Shown here piece after piece: positions 1 to 9,508 of a stretch of 46,508 bases of DNA. The notes under the pieces are model-generated. The model did no database searches. It saw only the letters and a program-made list of their open reading frames with translations, and had not been told where the DNA came from. Both the position numbers and the translations under genes were made by a program. Numbering within the stretch: position 1 is the first letter of the stretch; each line of letters starts with the position of its first letter. Origin of the DNA: Nostocaceae cyanobacterium (GTDB taxonomy: Bacteria > Cyanobacteriota > Cyanobacteriia > Cyanobacteriales > Nostocaceae); contig JASJCY010000063.1 in the NCBI GenBank assembly GCA_030065825.1, positions 1 through 46,508 on the forward strand, in the 5' to 3' direction.

Positions 1-1275
1 GAAGCTGGTGCTGCTGTAGCTGCTGAGTCTTCCACTGGTACTTGGACAACCGTGTGGACAGACTTGCTTACCGACCTAGATCGCTACAAAGGTCGTTGTT
101 ACGATATTGAGCCAGTTCGTGGTGAAGATAACCAGTATATTGCTTACGTTGCTTATCCCCTGGATCTGTTTGAAGAAGGTTCTGTAACCAATATGTTGAC
201 CTCCATTGTAGGTAACGTATTTGGTTTCAAAGCTTTGCGGGCACTACGTTTGGAAGACTTACGGATTCCTGTAGCTTACCTCAAGACTTTCCAAGGTCCT
301 CCCCACGGTATCCAAGTTGAGCGTGACAAATTAAACAAATACGGTCGTCCTTTGCTGGGTTGTACCATTAAGCCCAAGTTGGGTTTATCTGCTAAGAACT
401 ACGGACGTGCCGTATATGAGTGTTTGCGCGGTGGTTTGGACTTCACCAAAGATGATGAAAACATCAACTCCGCACCTTTCCAACGGTGGCGCGATCGCTT
501 CTTGTTTGTTGCTGATGCCATCCACAAAGCACAAGCGGAAACTGGTGAAATCAAAGGTCACTACCTGAACGTAACCGCTCCTACCTGCGAGCAAATGTTG
601 CAACGGGCTGAGTTCGCTAAAGAACTGAAAATGCCCATCGTTATGCATGACTACCTGACTGCAGGTTTCACCGCTAACACTACTTTGGCTCGTTGGTGTC
701 GTGACAACGGTCTACTGCTGCACATCCACCGTGCTATGCACGCTGTAATCGACCGTCAGAAGAACCATGGTATCCACTTCCGGGTATTGGCTAAGTGCTT
801 ACGTATGTCTGGTGGTGACCACATCCACACCGGTACGGTAGTAGGTAAGTTGGAAGGTGAACGTGGTATTACCATGGGCTTCGTTGACCTGCTGCGGGAA
901 AACTACGTAGAGCAAGACAAGTCTCGCGGTATCTACTTCACCCAAGATTGGGCTTCTATGCCTGGTGTAATGGCTGTAGCTTCTGGTGGTATCCATGTAT
1001 GGCACATGCCCGCACTGGTAGAAATCTTCGGTGATGATTCCGTACTACAATTCGGTGGTGGTACTTTGGGTCACCCCTGGGGTAACGCACCTGGTGCAAC
1101 CGCTAACCGTGTAGCTTTGGAAGCTTGTGTCCAAGCTCGTAACGAAGGTCGCAGTATGGCTCGTGAAGGTGGCGACATCATCCGCGAAGCTGCTAAGTGG
1201 TCTCCTGAATTGGCTGCTGCTTGCGAACTGTGGAAGGAAATCAAGTTCGAGTTTGAAGCAATGGATACCGTCTGA
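1..1275 (+). CDS. rbcL: Rubisco large subunit (5' end outside window)
   Basis: Form I ribulose-1,5-bisphosphate carboxylase/oxygenase large chain, which fixes CO2 in the carboxysome. The reading frame is open from base 1, so the gene starts upstream; about 424 of roughly 475 residues are present. Visible active-site elements are KPKLGLS, the signature [13 protein letters not shown] with the lysine that is carbamylated, HRAMHA, loop 6 [21 protein letters not shown] and the phosphate-binding [10 protein letters not shown]. The C-terminus (FEAMDTV) is complete. The gene is followed by rbcX and rbcS on the same strand, the usual cyanobacterial order. The internal GTG at base 52 is not a start. 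The call is certain; only the N-terminus is missing. Confidence 0.99.
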   Translation, partial: EAGAAVAAESSTGTWTTVWTDLLTDLDRYKGRCYDIEPVRGEDNQYIAYVAYPLDLFEEGSVTNMLTSIVGNVFGFKALRALRLEDLRIPVAYLKTFQGPPHGIQVERDKLNKYGRPLLGCTIKPKLGLSAKNYGRAVYECLRGGLDFTKDDENINSAPFQRWRDRFLFVADAIHKAQAETGEIKGHYLNVTAPTCEQMLQRAEFAKELKMPIVMHDYLTAGFTANTTLARWCRDNGLLLHIHRAMHAVIDRQKNHGIHFRVLAKCLRMSGGDHIHTGTVVGKLEGERGITMGFVDLLRENYVEQDKSRGIYFTQDWASMPGVMAVASGGIHVWHMPALVEIFGDDSVLQFGGGTLGHPWGNAPGATANRVALEACVQARNEGRSMAREGGDIIREAAKWSPELAAACELWKEIKFEFEAMDTV

Positions 1276-1280
1276 TCTGG

Positions 1281-1350
1281 AGTTAGGAGTTAGGAGTTAG
1301 AAGTTAGGAATAAAATTATTCATAACCCATAACTCATAACTCATAACTTT
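1281..1350. repeat. Heptamer tandem repeats between rbcL and rbcX
   Basis: Four imperfect copies of AGTTAGG are followed by copies of CATAACT, filling most of the rbcL-rbcX spacer. This is the short tandemly repeated (STRR) heptamer type known from heterocystous cyanobacteria. No terminator hairpin is visible, so transcription can continue into rbcX. Confidence 0.8.
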
Positions 1351-1368
1351 TACCGGCTGGGTTCAAGC

Positions 1369-1767
1369 ATGGATTTAAAACAAATTGCGAAAGACACAGC
1401 TAAGACGCTGCAAAGTTATCTGACTTATCAGGCAACTAAAACGGTGTTAGCGCAGCTTAGCCAAACCAATCCTCCACTATGGCACTGGTTAAATAACTTT
1501 TGTGCTGACAAAATCCAAGATGGAGAAGTATTAATCGAAAAGCTTTTTCATGAAAAGCCAGATTTGGCTTTGCGGATTATGTCTGTTAGGGAACACATTG
1601 CACAAGAAGTAGCTGAATTTTTACCAGAGATGGTTTGTACCGGGATTGCGCAAGCTAACATGCAACACCGTCGTCAGCATCTTGAGCGGATAACGCAATT
1701 CAAGCTATCTAATCCCCAGTCCAAAACAGAAAATCAGACAGAAATCATTCAGGATGAAGAATTATGA
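1369..1767 (+). CDS. rbcX: Rubisco assembly chaperone RbcX
   Basis: RbcX acts as a homodimeric helical clamp that binds the C-terminal peptide of RbcL and stabilises RbcL dimers until the L8 core forms. The 132-residue product has the family layout: a helical core starting MDLKQIAKDTAKTLQSYLTY, the stretch containing PPLWHWLNNF, and a polar variable tail after about residue 115. It sits 93 bp after rbcL and 80 bp before rbcS, all on the plus strand, so the three genes probably form one operon. Confidence 0.97.
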   Translation: MDLKQIAKDTAKTLQSYLTYQATKTVLAQLSQTNPPLWHWLNNFCADKIQDGEVLIEKLFHEKPDLALRIMSVREHIAQEVAEFLPEMVCTGIAQANMQHRRQHLERITQFKLSNPQSKTENQTEIIQDEEL

Positions 1768-1847
1768 ATGCAGGATTTCTAACCATTTATAATTCAGAAC
1801 CCATCATTTTTCAGTAGTCCAAATACCGCAATACACCAATTTCAGTT

Positions 1848-2189
1848 ATGCAAACTTTACCAAAAGAGCGCCGTTACGAAACCCTTTCTTACCTACCTCC
1901 TCTGAGTGACGCTCAAATTACCAGACAGGTTCAGTACATTCTAGATCAGGGTTACTTTCCTGCTATTGAGTTCAACGAAACTTCTGAACCAACTGAGTTC
2001 TTCTGGACAATGTGGAAACTGCCTCTATTTAATGCTAGAACCACTCAAGAAGTATTAGGTGAAGTTCAAGCTTGCCGTTCTCAGTACCCCAACTGCTTTA
2101 TCCGTGTTGTTGGTTTTGACAACATTAAGCAGTGTCAGGTTCTTAGCTTTATCGTTCATAAGCCTGGTACCAGCGGATACAGATACTAA
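1848..2189 (+). CDS. rbcS: Rubisco small subunit
   Basis: Form IB small subunit that caps the L8 core to form L8S8. The 113 residues begin [20 protein letters not shown] and contain [31 protein letters not shown] and the C-terminal IRVVGFDN...LSFIVHKP block. The gene is the third of the rbcL-rbcX-rbcS operon and is followed by a hairpin terminator. The same fold recurs at the C-terminus of the activase 1.4 kb downstream, which competes for or docks on the same Rubisco sites. Confidence 0.98.
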   Translation: MQTLPKERRYETLSYLPPLSDAQITRQVQYILDQGYFPAIEFNETSEPTEFFWTMWKLPLFNARTTQEVLGEVQACRSQYPNCFIRVVGFDNIKQCQVLSFIVHKPGTSGYRY

Positions 2190-2240
2190 GAATTTGTCTG
2201 TATAAATACCAAGGGAAGTTTTAGTTAATTTTCCCTGAAT

Positions 2241-2280
2241 AGAGAGGTAGAACATTCTGCCTCTCTTATTGTCATTGTTT
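2241..2280 (+). terminator. Hairpin terminator of the rbc operon
   Basis: AGAGAGGTAGAA (2241-2252) pairs with TTCTGCCTCTCT (2255-2266) with one G-T wobble. A T-rich run containing TTGTTTT follows about 10 bases later. It lies 52 bp after the rbcS stop, where the operon should end. Confidence 0.7.
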
Positions 2281-2686
2281 TAATCAACTTCTGAGCATAG
2301 GTAAACAATTATAGAATTCGGGACTTCCAAATTACAAAATATCCAAAAATGGGTAGGGTTATATTTTGCACCATTGGTGGGGTAAGCAGATCGAAACGGG
2401 GTTTATGAAGGAAAAATTACTGTTTTGACAGGTCAATATTCCCAATAAACCGGGTTTCTGACCCAGAAGTAGAAGTAGGGTGTGTTATCCCTTTAGGGTA
2501 ACGCACCATTAGCAATTAGACCTCTTTGATTTTTTTGGATGATAATAATCTGGAATGCTTACAGCATCTCTAGTTTTACGAAAAATCTTGGTTTCAGCCA
2601 TTCTGTTAAAAATAAACGCTCAAATGCCCACCTTATATACAGTTGAAAATTTGGCTCTTATTTTTATTTTTTCAAAGTGACAGAAG
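2281..2686. other. Intergenic region with dispersed palindromes
   Basis: No gene is visible. It holds a copy of the AAACCGGGTTTCT element near 2450 and a palindrome at 2476-2508, where TAGGGTGTGTTA is matched by TAACGCACCA. The same GGTGTGTTA/TAACGCACC palindrome recurs at 8249-8281 and, in the opposite orientation, at 30310-30340. Confidence 0.6.
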
Positions 2687-3316
2687 ATGTTATTACAAAA
2701 ATCACCACAGGTAAGAATTTGTTTTCTGGGTGAATCGTTTGTCAACGGTACAGGAGACCCAGAATGCCTTGGTTGGACTGGTAGAATATGTGTAAATGCT
2801 AATAAAAAAGGTTATGACATCACCTACTATAATTTAGGGGTGAGGAGAGAAACCAGTACTGAACTGAAAAATCGTTGGTTTAGAGAAGTTTCTTATAGGT
2901 TGCCAAAAGAATATGATGGTAGATTGGTGTTTTCCTTTGGGGTAAACGATACAACAATAGAAAATGGGGAAATTAGGGTTAACTTCACAGAATCAATTGG
3001 GAATATTCGCAGTATTTTAGGTGAAGCTAAACAGTTATATCCGGTTTTGATGGTTAGTCCTGCTGCTTGTGGAGATAGGGAACAAAATCAAAGAATTGCT
3101 AATTTATCCCAAGAGTTTGCTGTACTTTGTCATCAGTTAAATGTACCTTATCTAGATGTGTTTTCAAGATTAGAAAAGTCAAATATCTGGATGGATGAAG
3201 TGAAAAATAATGATGATTACCATCCCAGAAGCGCAGGGTATCAAGAATTTGCTCAAATTGTTGAAAGTTGGGATGCTTGGTTAAATTGGTTTCCTCCAGT
3301 AATGCTAGATAAATGA
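2687..3316 (+). CDS. SGNH/GDSL-family hydrolase
   Basis: A 209-residue esterase-like SGNH hydrolase. Block I is FLGESFVNGTGD (nucleophile Ser17, GES instead of the textbook GDS). A middle block contains YYNLGVRRET, block III is SFGVNDT, and block V is NNDDYHPRSAGY with the Asp and His of the triad. There is no signal peptide, so it is probably cytoplasmic. The family acts on carboxyl esters of lipids, acyl-CoA or acetylated sugars; the substrate cannot be read from sequence. It stands alone on the plus strand between the rbc operon and rca. The ATG start is clear, but no strong Shine-Dalgarno site precedes it. Confidence 0.85.
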   Translation: MLLQKSPQVRICFLGESFVNGTGDPECLGWTGRICVNANKKGYDITYYNLGVRRETSTELKNRWFREVSYRLPKEYDGRLVFSFGVNDTTIENGEIRVNFTESIGNIRSILGEAKQLYPVLMVSPAACGDREQNQRIANLSQEFAVLCHQLNVPYLDVFSRLEKSNIWMDEVKNNDDYHPRSAGYQEFAQIVESWDAWLNWFPPVMLDK

Positions 3317-3525
3317 AGAAAAAAATAACCACACAGACACAGTGAAAAGTGCAGTCATGGGGTAAATCCCAGAAGGAAATTTTCAATCACAGAGTACACA
3401 GAGTAAGAAACAGGATAAATTTACTGATATATTGCACTATTGTACCCAAGACAAAAAACAGAATTTATTGAGAAAATCACAAGATTATGAATTAGGAAAT
3501 ACCAAGAAATAAATTATCTCATATT

Positions 3526-3579
3526 GTGGTACAGGCATCCCTGCCTGACCATTGGTACAGGCATCCTTGCCTGTACCAC
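3526..3579. repeat. Dispersed palindromic repeat (GGTACAGGCATCC type)
   Basis: Two partial copies of GGTACAGGCATCC. The second forms a palindrome (3554-3577) in which GGTACAGGCA pairs with TGCCTGTACC. A related sequence (GGGCAAGGATGCCCGTACC) lies near 21510. It precedes rca and makes an upstream GTG look like a possible start, which is spurious. Confidence 0.75.
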
Positions 3580-3630
3580 TATCCAATTTTTGGAAGTTCC
3601 AAAATCCAAAATCCAAAATCTAAAATTATT

Positions 3631-4860
3631 ATGAGTTATTATATTCCTCCCCGTTTTTTAGAAAAGCTTTCTGTTTTTATTACCAAAAATTTCCTCGACC
3701 TTCCCGGGGTGAGAGTTCCTTTAATTTTAGGAATTCACGGAAGAAAAGGTGAAGGTAAATCTTTTCAATGTGAGTTAGTTTTTGAGAAAATGGGTGTGGA
3801 AGTCACTCACATTTCTGGTGGTGAATTAGAGAGTCCAGATGCAGGAGATCCAGCGCGGTTAATTCGTTTACGCTATCGGGAAACTGCCGAATTAATCAAG
3901 GTGCGGGGAAAAATGTGCGTGATTATGATTAATGATTTAGATGCAGGTGCAGGACGTTTTGATGAAAGTACACAGTACACGGTGAATACTCAGTTGGTGA
4001 ATGCCACACTGATGAATATTGCTGATAATCCCACCGATGTGCAACTTCCTGGCAGTTATGACCCCACACCCTTACATCGGGTTCCTATTATTGTCACTGG
4101 GAATGATTTTTCTACATTGTATGCACCATTAATTCGGGATGGACGCATGGAAAAATATTATTGGGAACCAGATAGGGATGATAAGGTGGGGATTGTCGCA
4201 GGTTTGTTTGGTGAAGATAGACTGTTACCAGGGGAAATTGAGCAGTTGGTTGATACCTTTCCCAATCAAGCAGTTGACTTTTTCAGTGCGTTGCGATCGC
4301 GCATTTATGACGAGCAAATTCGGGATTTTATCTACGAAGTGGGGATTGAACGTATATCCCAGCGTGTGGTTAAGAGTGTTGAGGGACCACCAAAATTTAG
4401 CAAGCCAGATTTTAGCCTCCCTCACTTAATTGAGATGGGTAATTTGATGATTGGGGAACAGCAGCGAGTGGAAAATTACCATTTGGTTGCTGAGTATAAC
4501 CGGGGAATGCGCTCTCAGAAGCCCCTAGATGCCCCTGTAGGGTCTGTTAAACCAGCAATTAATCAAATTACCCCAAAACGGGTGTCAAGTCCTCATTTGA
4601 CCCTAGAAGTGCAAGAACAAATCCGAGAACTTCTAGGTGAAGGTTACAAAATTGGCATTGAACATGTAGATGAACGCCGTTTTCGCATGGGTTCTTGGCA
4701 AAGTTGTGCAGTGGGACAGATAAATGGCGAGTCTGATGCTATTTCAATTTTAGAATCCTGTTTAGCTGAGTATAGCAATGAATACGTGCGCTTGGTAGGG
4801 ATAGATCCCAAAGCAAAACGACGGGTTGTGGAACAGATTATTCAACGTCCGAATAAGTAA
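3631..4860 (+). CDS. rca: Rubisco activase with C-terminal RbcS-like domain
   Basis: AAA+ ATPase that removes inhibitory sugar phosphates from Rubisco. From the ATG at 3631 it has 409 residues. The Walker A motif is GRKGEGKS (37-44), Walker B is IMINDLDA (Asp102 and Asp104), and a sensor-type VPIIVTGNDFS follows. A linker of about 35 residues leads to a C-terminal domain (about 325-405, with GYKIGIEHVDERRFRMGSWQ) that resembles RbcS. In cyanobacteria this SSUL domain tethers activase to Rubisco in the carboxysome. A frame extending to 3526 would read through a dispersed repeat, so the ATG after AAATTATT is preferred. Short TAAGTAA repeats overlap the stop. It is transcribed separately from rbcS. 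Confidence 0.95.
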   Translation: MSYYIPPRFLEKLSVFITKNFLDLPGVRVPLILGIHGRKGEGKSFQCELVFEKMGVEVTHISGGELESPDAGDPARLIRLRYRETAELIKVRGKMCVIMINDLDAGAGRFDESTQYTVNTQLVNATLMNIADNPTDVQLPGSYDPTPLHRVPIIVTGNDFSTLYAPLIRDGRMEKYYWEPDRDDKVGIVAGLFGEDRLLPGEIEQLVDTFPNQAVDFFSALRSRIYDEQIRDFIYEVGIERISQRVVKSVEGPPKFSKPDFSLPHLIEMGNLMIGEQQRVENYHLVAEYNRGMRSQKPLDAPVGSVKPAINQITPKRVSSPHLTLEVQEQIRELLGEGYKIGIEHVDERRFRMGSWQSCAVGQINGESDAISILESCLAEYSNEYVRLVGIDPKAKRRVVEQIIQRPNK

Positions 4861-5120
4861 TAAGTAATAAGTAATAAGGATTTACGTAGTACATTTATAT
4901 TTGAAAAACACCCAAATCCTAGAAGGGTAGGGTCAATACAAGTATTAGACGCAAAGCGGCTACTTGCAGAAGCCACGACCTGTCTACACTCTACGAGAAG
5001 GTTTACACCTACACACAGTAGCTTTCCGAACCGGGCTAGAAACTTGTAGCCCAGGTCGGTGGGCTTAGCCTGTGTAGCGATACCCTTCTAGGGTATTGGT
5101 AAAAATTTGGGATGTTCCCG
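4861..5120. other. Intergenic mosaic of dispersed repeats
   Basis: No gene is visible. It begins with TAATAAG tandem copies. From 4918 it contains a cyanobacterial dispersed sequence (CCTAGAAGGGTA, then TAGACGCAAAGCGGCT) whose relative is at about 16349-16410 (CCCTAGAAGGGTGAGG, then TAGACGCGGAGCGGCT). Confidence 0.6.
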
Positions 5121-5275
5121 GTGTGTGACACTTTGATAAATTCTGTAGAATCAATTAAGGTTTGTAGTGTCACCCACCAACTACAGATTGTGACCCTCCG
5201 AATTCCCTAGTCCAACGGGAGGGAAACTGACACCGCTGGCTAATTAACAATATCGTAAGTCTTGGTAGTTATGGA
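5121..5275. repeat. Unclassified element A (relative at 30148)
   Basis: It starts GTGTGTGACACTTTGATAAA and, 128 bp later, contains AATATCGTAAGTCTTGG. The element at 30148-30290 starts GTGTGTGACACTTTGAAAAA and, 120 bp later, contains AATATCCTAAGTCCTGG. The middles are diverged. An internal hairpin (CCCTCC and GGGAGGG) and GTGTCAC inverted copies are visible. It could be the remnant of a small mobile element or a structured RNA. Confidence 0.5.
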
Positions 5276-5278
5276 CAA

Positions 5279-5548
5279 TTAGACAGACGAAGTAGACTGT
5301 ACTTGCAGTTGAGAACAGGAAATTTTATCAGTCAAGATTGTACCGCTTTTCTGAGTCGTGTGAATTTCTAGATAAGCTTCTGGTACAGCTTCAAACAGCA
5401 ATTGTTCTCCAGGGAAAACCACTCGTTCAAAGTACCAGCCAGGAATATTAGAAATTCTGGCAATCAGGATGCGCTTTGTAGAATTGAAATAAATACATAG
5501 AATACGTTGCTTGTACTCCAAGGGTAGAGAATCAAGAGTTTGAGTCAT
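5279..5548 (-). CDS. DUF1830 domain protein
   Basis: An 89-residue protein of the cyanobacterial DUF1830 family. Recognisable stretches are LPLEYKQRILCIYFNSTKRI, ISNIPGWYFERVVFPGEQLL and FEAVPEAYLEIHTTQKSG. It has no signal peptide or transmembrane segment. Family members are small, soluble and of unknown function. The gene is alone, on the opposite strand to rca, with element A just past its stop. The ATG start at 5548 fits the family's N-terminus (MTQTLD). Confidence 0.85.
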   Translation of the reverse strand: MTQTLDSLPLEYKQRILCIYFNSTKRILIARISNIPGWYFERVVFPGEQLLFEAVPEAYLEIHTTQKSGTILTDKISCSQLQVQSTSSV

Positions 5549-6447
5549 TGTTAGTCAGTTCTGTAGCAGTTGTCTTCTGTGAAACTTTAATCAGGTTGTA
5601 AATGGAATAAATTTTTCAAAGGAAACAGGGAAGGGTAAACCGGGGAATAGGGAACATAATATTTGCAAACAAAATCCGGTGAATTCAAAACTATGGGTTT
5701 GAAAATAGACCTGGTTTAGTTTAGACTTCTTGCGTGAGGTCGGGAACTCTTAACAGGCAACAACGAAGAGTACCTTATATAATCTGTTGCCTGTTGCCTA
5801 TTGCCTGTTGCCTTCCTCTTGTAAAGGCACTTTTGCAAGAGGTATTTTGTGGTTTACGGCGACAATAATACCCGCAATGGTGTAGTAATACTGACCTGAT
5901 TATTAGCGGATTTAGACCGCAATTTTTCAGGAAAATATTGAGTTTCAAACAGAGTTATTCTGTGAAAATAAGCTGATGAGGTACAATTTTTTTCACAAGT
6001 TTTTCTAACTTGAGAATAAAGCTTCCTCCTAGCTTTGACACCAATGCAGGCAATCAAAAAGTCTAATTGTTAACAGAAAATTCAGACGATAAATGCTAGC
6101 TATTGCACAGACTTTCTGCCTCCTATAGCCAGCTTGCGGATATTCGAGATTCACACCATATTTAATTGCCAATATATATGGCATTTATATAGGTTTACCG
6201 TAATTTCTGTGACTTTTTTCTACCTTCATTTTGTAGCAATAATTGACAGATGTTTGTAATTAAATGATTAACCAAAACTAAACTAATATTTGTTTTGTCA
6301 TATCTTGCACTATTACTGGGCTTGACCAGAAAAAACCAGGTTTCTAAACGCAAAATTTAGGCTTTTAGCATAAGTCATTCTCAACAAACCCCGGCAGTCA
6401 CTATAACTCTGGAAGAACTCGGTTTTTACTATGACTGCAAAAAGCTG
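5549..6447. other. Gene-free 900-bp region
   Basis: No convincing gene. It contains heptamer-like repeats (TTGCCTGTTGCC, 5765-5815) and, at about 6299-6390, one end of the CATATCTTGCAC element with a degenerate AAACCAGGTTTCT core. The rest is AT-rich and unremarkable. Confidence 0.6.
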
Positions 6448-8217
6448 CTACAAATCTAGTCTAGTAACTGTCCAGTCAATACCAGGGATATTGGGAAGTT
6501 CACTACCATCATCGGCTCCAATTTCCTCTTGAATGCGTTTCTCTAGTTTGCGGTTCATCGTCAGCACGAGATCCTGATTGGATTTCTCCTCAACTGCCAG
6601 ATTCTTCATTTCTTGCGGATCCCCTTCCAGGTCAAACAATTCCACATCATTCCACTTGTACAGTTGCTCTAAAGTTGTCGGTCGGTTATGTTCAACTGGT
6701 GCAAAGTAACGTGAAAATTTGTAGCGACCATCAAATACAGTACGCAGGCTACCCCGTTTTTTCATGTTAGGACGGGTACCACTTCTCAAGGCTTTTCTTA
6801 CCCCTCCCTCTGGATCTTTCACAGTTGCCATAAACCTTGTTAATTCACTGTCATTAGTCATTAGACCGCTGTAGGTGAACAAAATACTATCTCGTACTGA
6901 CCTCAAGGATGCTGCACCCGGATTATTCACAAGTGGAGTCAAGTCTTTACCCGGTAGTTCTCGACCCACTAATTCTCCCTGGCTACCCGCTTCAATTCCT
7001 GCCATCGCTAAAAAAGTGGGGGCAATGTCAATGTGAGAGGTGAGGGCTTGGCAGTTTTGTCCCCCTTGAATATCGGGATGAACAATGTAAAAGGGAAGGT
7101 GAATACATTCTTCATAAGCAAACGGACCCTTGCCTCTCAGACCATGGGCACCAGCCATTTCCCCATGGTCGGATGAAAATATGACAATTGTCCTATCCTT
7201 GAGGGACAAAGCATCCAGTTCTTGGAGAATCCTTTCTATTTGTAGATCGACATGGCGAATACAGTTGATGTAATAATCATTCAGTCGTCGCCAAGGTGCG
7301 TCTTCTGGAGGAACATAACCCAATACATAGCCCCACATCTTATGGAATTCTAAGTGAGCTAGAGGACGACCAGGTTCGTCAAATGGTTGGTAGAGGTTAT
7401 CAGGAAGAGAAATATTCCAAGTAGCTTGGTAAAGTTTATGAGCAGGTGCCCGTGCTGCTTCCATTGCCAGTTTACCAGTATCTTGTCGTTTCTCTCCCGG
7501 TGCATCAGTATTGAAATACATGACATCATGGGGATTCACCAGACTCACCGTCAAACTCCACGGTTTTCCTTCATCATTCAGGGGACGACCCCGGTTGCGT
7601 AGCCACCGAATAGCACTACCGGCAACTAAATGATCATTCAAATACCCACCTCGGGTATGCCCAATAATATCACCCGGTGAAAAGTAATCTCCAAAGCCAT
7701 ATCTGTCCATCTTCTGATTCAGGGAGGTGAAGGAGCGATCGGATTCAAAATTACGGCTCAAATGCCACTTTCCCTTATAAGCAGTGTAGTACCCGGCTTT
7801 GCGAAGCATATGCCCAAAAGTTGGGATATCCGGTGATAGGTTGGGGACATAGCGGACATTGGTATTTTCAAACATGCCGTTTGTCGCAGTTTGCAGCCCA
7901 GTCAACAGGACAGATCGGGAGGAAGTACACATAACCGCTGGGGCATAGTGATTGTGGAATGTGATGCCCAATTCCTGGAGTCGTTCGTGCCCCGGTAAAC
8001 TCAATCCTTTTGGCAATTGACGGAAGTAACGTTCCTGATCCGTGAAAATAAACAAAATATTGTAACTACCCCTGCTGCCCTGGATTGACGGTTGGGTAAT
8101 AGGAACAGACTGCGGTCTCTTGAAACAGCCACCTGTAAAAGCCGTACCTGCTACTCCAGCGATCGCATACCTGAGGAAAGAACGCCTGGAGGGGTGAGTA
8201 CCTTGATGTTTACCCAT
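6448..8217 (-). CDS. Tat-exported sulfatase-family hydrolase
   Basis: Alkaline-phosphatase-superfamily sulfatase of 589 residues, which should hydrolyse a sulfate or phosphonate ester outside the cytoplasm. The N-terminus has a twin-arginine signal (SRRSFLR, Arg11-Arg12), a hydrophobic stretch and a possible lipobox-like cysteine (FTGGC, Cys31). Metal-binding parts are FIFTDQE near residue 58 and FSSDHGEMAGAHGL. The active-site signature is CTSSRSVLLTG (Cys97, Arg101). This matches the formylglycine pattern C-x-P/A-x-R...TG except that Ser replaces Pro. The start is taken as ATG 8217 rather than the in-frame TTG two codons upstream. It is a lone gene, divergent from ccmK4. The substrate is unknown. 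Confidence 0.87.
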   Translation of the reverse strand: MGKHQGTHPSRRSFLRYAIAGVAGTAFTGGCFKRPQSVPITQPSIQGSRGSYNILFIFTDQERYFRQLPKGLSLPGHERLQELGITFHNHYAPAVMCTSSRSVLLTGLQTATNGMFENTNVRYVPNLSPDIPTFGHMLRKAGYYTAYKGKWHLSRNFESDRSFTSLNQKMDRYGFGDYFSPGDIIGHTRGGYLNDHLVAGSAIRWLRNRGRPLNDEGKPWSLTVSLVNPHDVMYFNTDAPGEKRQDTGKLAMEAARAPAHKLYQATWNISLPDNLYQPFDEPGRPLAHLEFHKMWGYVLGYVPPEDAPWRRLNDYYINCIRHVDLQIERILQELDALSLKDRTIVIFSSDHGEMAGAHGLRGKGPFAYEECIHLPFYIVHPDIQGGQNCQALTSHIDIAPTFLAMAGIEAGSQGELVGRELPGKDLTPLVNNPGAASLRSVRDSILFTYSGLMTNDSELTRFMATVKDPEGGVRKALRSGTRPNMKKRGSLRTVFDGRYKFSRYFAPVEHNRPTTLEQLYKWNDVELFDLEGDPQEMKNLAVEEKSNQDLVLTMNRKLEKRIQEEIGADDGSELPNIPGIDWTVTRLDL

Positions 8218-8248
8218 GACCAAAATTAATGGGATTCAAGTTTAAATG

Positions 8249-8281
8249 TAGGGTGTGTTGTCGCTACCCGACAACGCACCA
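8249..8281. repeat. Dispersed palindrome, GGTGTGTTG/CAACGCACC type
   Basis: TAGGGTGTGTTGTCG is followed by CGACAACGCACCA. The same family occurs at 2476-2508 and 30310-30340. It lies between the divergent sulfatase and ccmK4 genes. Confidence 0.7.
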
Positions 8282-8500
8282 TCAATGATTTAAGGTGCCC
8301 TACCTTCCAGGCATAACACATCCTACACCTACATCAAAATCAAATTTATACTTCTTCATATACATTGAATTTTTCTCGCTGACTTAGTTACCTAGTGCTG
8401 GTAAAAGCAAAATTGATAGAGATAACTATCAAAAAATGCCGTAACATTCGTACAATGAAAGGTTAGCGCCACATACATTTACGGATACAGGAGATAACCA

Positions 8501-8842
8501 ATGCCACTACAGGCAGTTGGAGCATTAGAAACTAAAGGTTTTCCTGCTGTACTAGCAGCAGCAGACGCGATGGTGAAAGCTGGTCGAGTCACCCTCGTAG
8601 GCTACATTAGAGTTGGTAGCGCTCGTTTTACAGTCAACATTCGCGGCGATGTCCAAGAGGTAAAAGCCGCTATGGCTGCTGGTGTGGAAGCCGCAGAAAG
8701 TTGTCATGGCGGTGTATTGGAATCCTGGGTGATTATTCCCCGTCCCCATGAAAATGTCGAAGCTGTTTTGCCTATTGCCTATACAGAACAGGTTGAACAG
8801 TACCGACAAGCAGTGGAAAACCCAATCGTCGGCAGACGGTGA
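8501..8842 (+). CDS. ccmK4: Carboxysome shell protein CcmK4-type
   Basis: A 113-residue single-domain BMC shell protein that forms hexamers in the beta-carboxysome facets. It begins [20 protein letters not shown] and contains [39 protein letters not shown] and the shell tail [17 protein letters not shown]. The [11 protein letters not shown] and RPHENV stretches match CcmK4 rather than CcmK1/2. AGGAG lies 7 bp before the ATG. ccmK3 and ccmK4 are usually adjacent in cyanobacteria, but here the ccmK3 candidate is 37 kb away at 45925, and nothing resembling a shell gene flanks this one. Confidence 0.93.
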   Translation: MPLQAVGALETKGFPAVLAAADAMVKAGRVTLVGYIRVGSARFTVNIRGDVQEVKAAMAAGVEAAESCHGGVLESWVIIPRPHENVEAVLPIAYTEQVEQYRQAVENPIVGRR

Positions 8843-9508
8843 AATTAATTTGTAATTACTAACACCATGACTTTAGTCGCCTTAAGTGCGTCTACGGAAT
8901 TTGTAATTACTCACACCAAGGGGCAGGGATAGCAGGTGAATAACTTTTCTACCTCCTACTCTGCTTAAATCCTTCTTATGGACAACAGTATCAAAAATGA
9001 CGGCGTTACATAAATAGGGGATGATTTTGATGGTTATTGTAGGATTGGGTCGGAATGCTTTGTGGAACCGTTTTCTGTATTTCACCAGGTAGACAAGACT
9101 CCTACCTCACTCATATTCATCCCTTAATTCAGCAATGGCAAAATTACCCTCAAGGGTACTTTTAAATTCTTTGTAATTTTTTGACAATAAAATTGTCTAC
9201 TTCTAATTTTTACTTAACAAGTAGTCACCGTATATAAATGTATATTTTGTTAATCTTTTTTCCAAGATAATCCAGAAAGTAAACCATGTAAGTGATATTT
9301 TTTAACGATCTACTACTAAGGATGCATATACGTAATGACTCTTATGCTCTAGTATCAAAATAGAACTCACAACTACAGGGGGATTGGGAAACTTATATAG
9401 CTTCAAAAACGTCTCCAGTGTTAATAGGCACGGATGCCATATAAATGCTTGTAATTAGTGGTTATGAGTGGTTTAGCACTCAACCCCATCCTCCTGGAGA
9501 GATAATTT
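8843..9508. other. Gene-free region after ccmK4
   Basis: A short direct repeat (AATTTGTAATTACT followed by AACACC or CACACC) occurs at about 8849 and 8898. The remainder is AT-rich with no convincing gene or terminator. Confidence 0.5.

Noticed and set aside
799..1005. Frames opposite rbcL, the sulfatase, hlyD, the methyltransferase and the defence-like genes
   Set aside because: They are shadows of strong coding regions and have no domains of their own.
3526..3630. N-terminal extension of rca
   Set aside because: It translates a dispersed palindrome, and the ATG at 3631 begins the conserved part.
5854..6057. 67-codon minus-strand frame
   Set aside because: No ribosome-binding site, no recognisable domain, and it lies in an AT-rich gene-free region.
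8882..9085. 67-codon minus-strand frame after ccmK4
   Set aside because: Basic, unstructured-looking product with no context or recognised motif.
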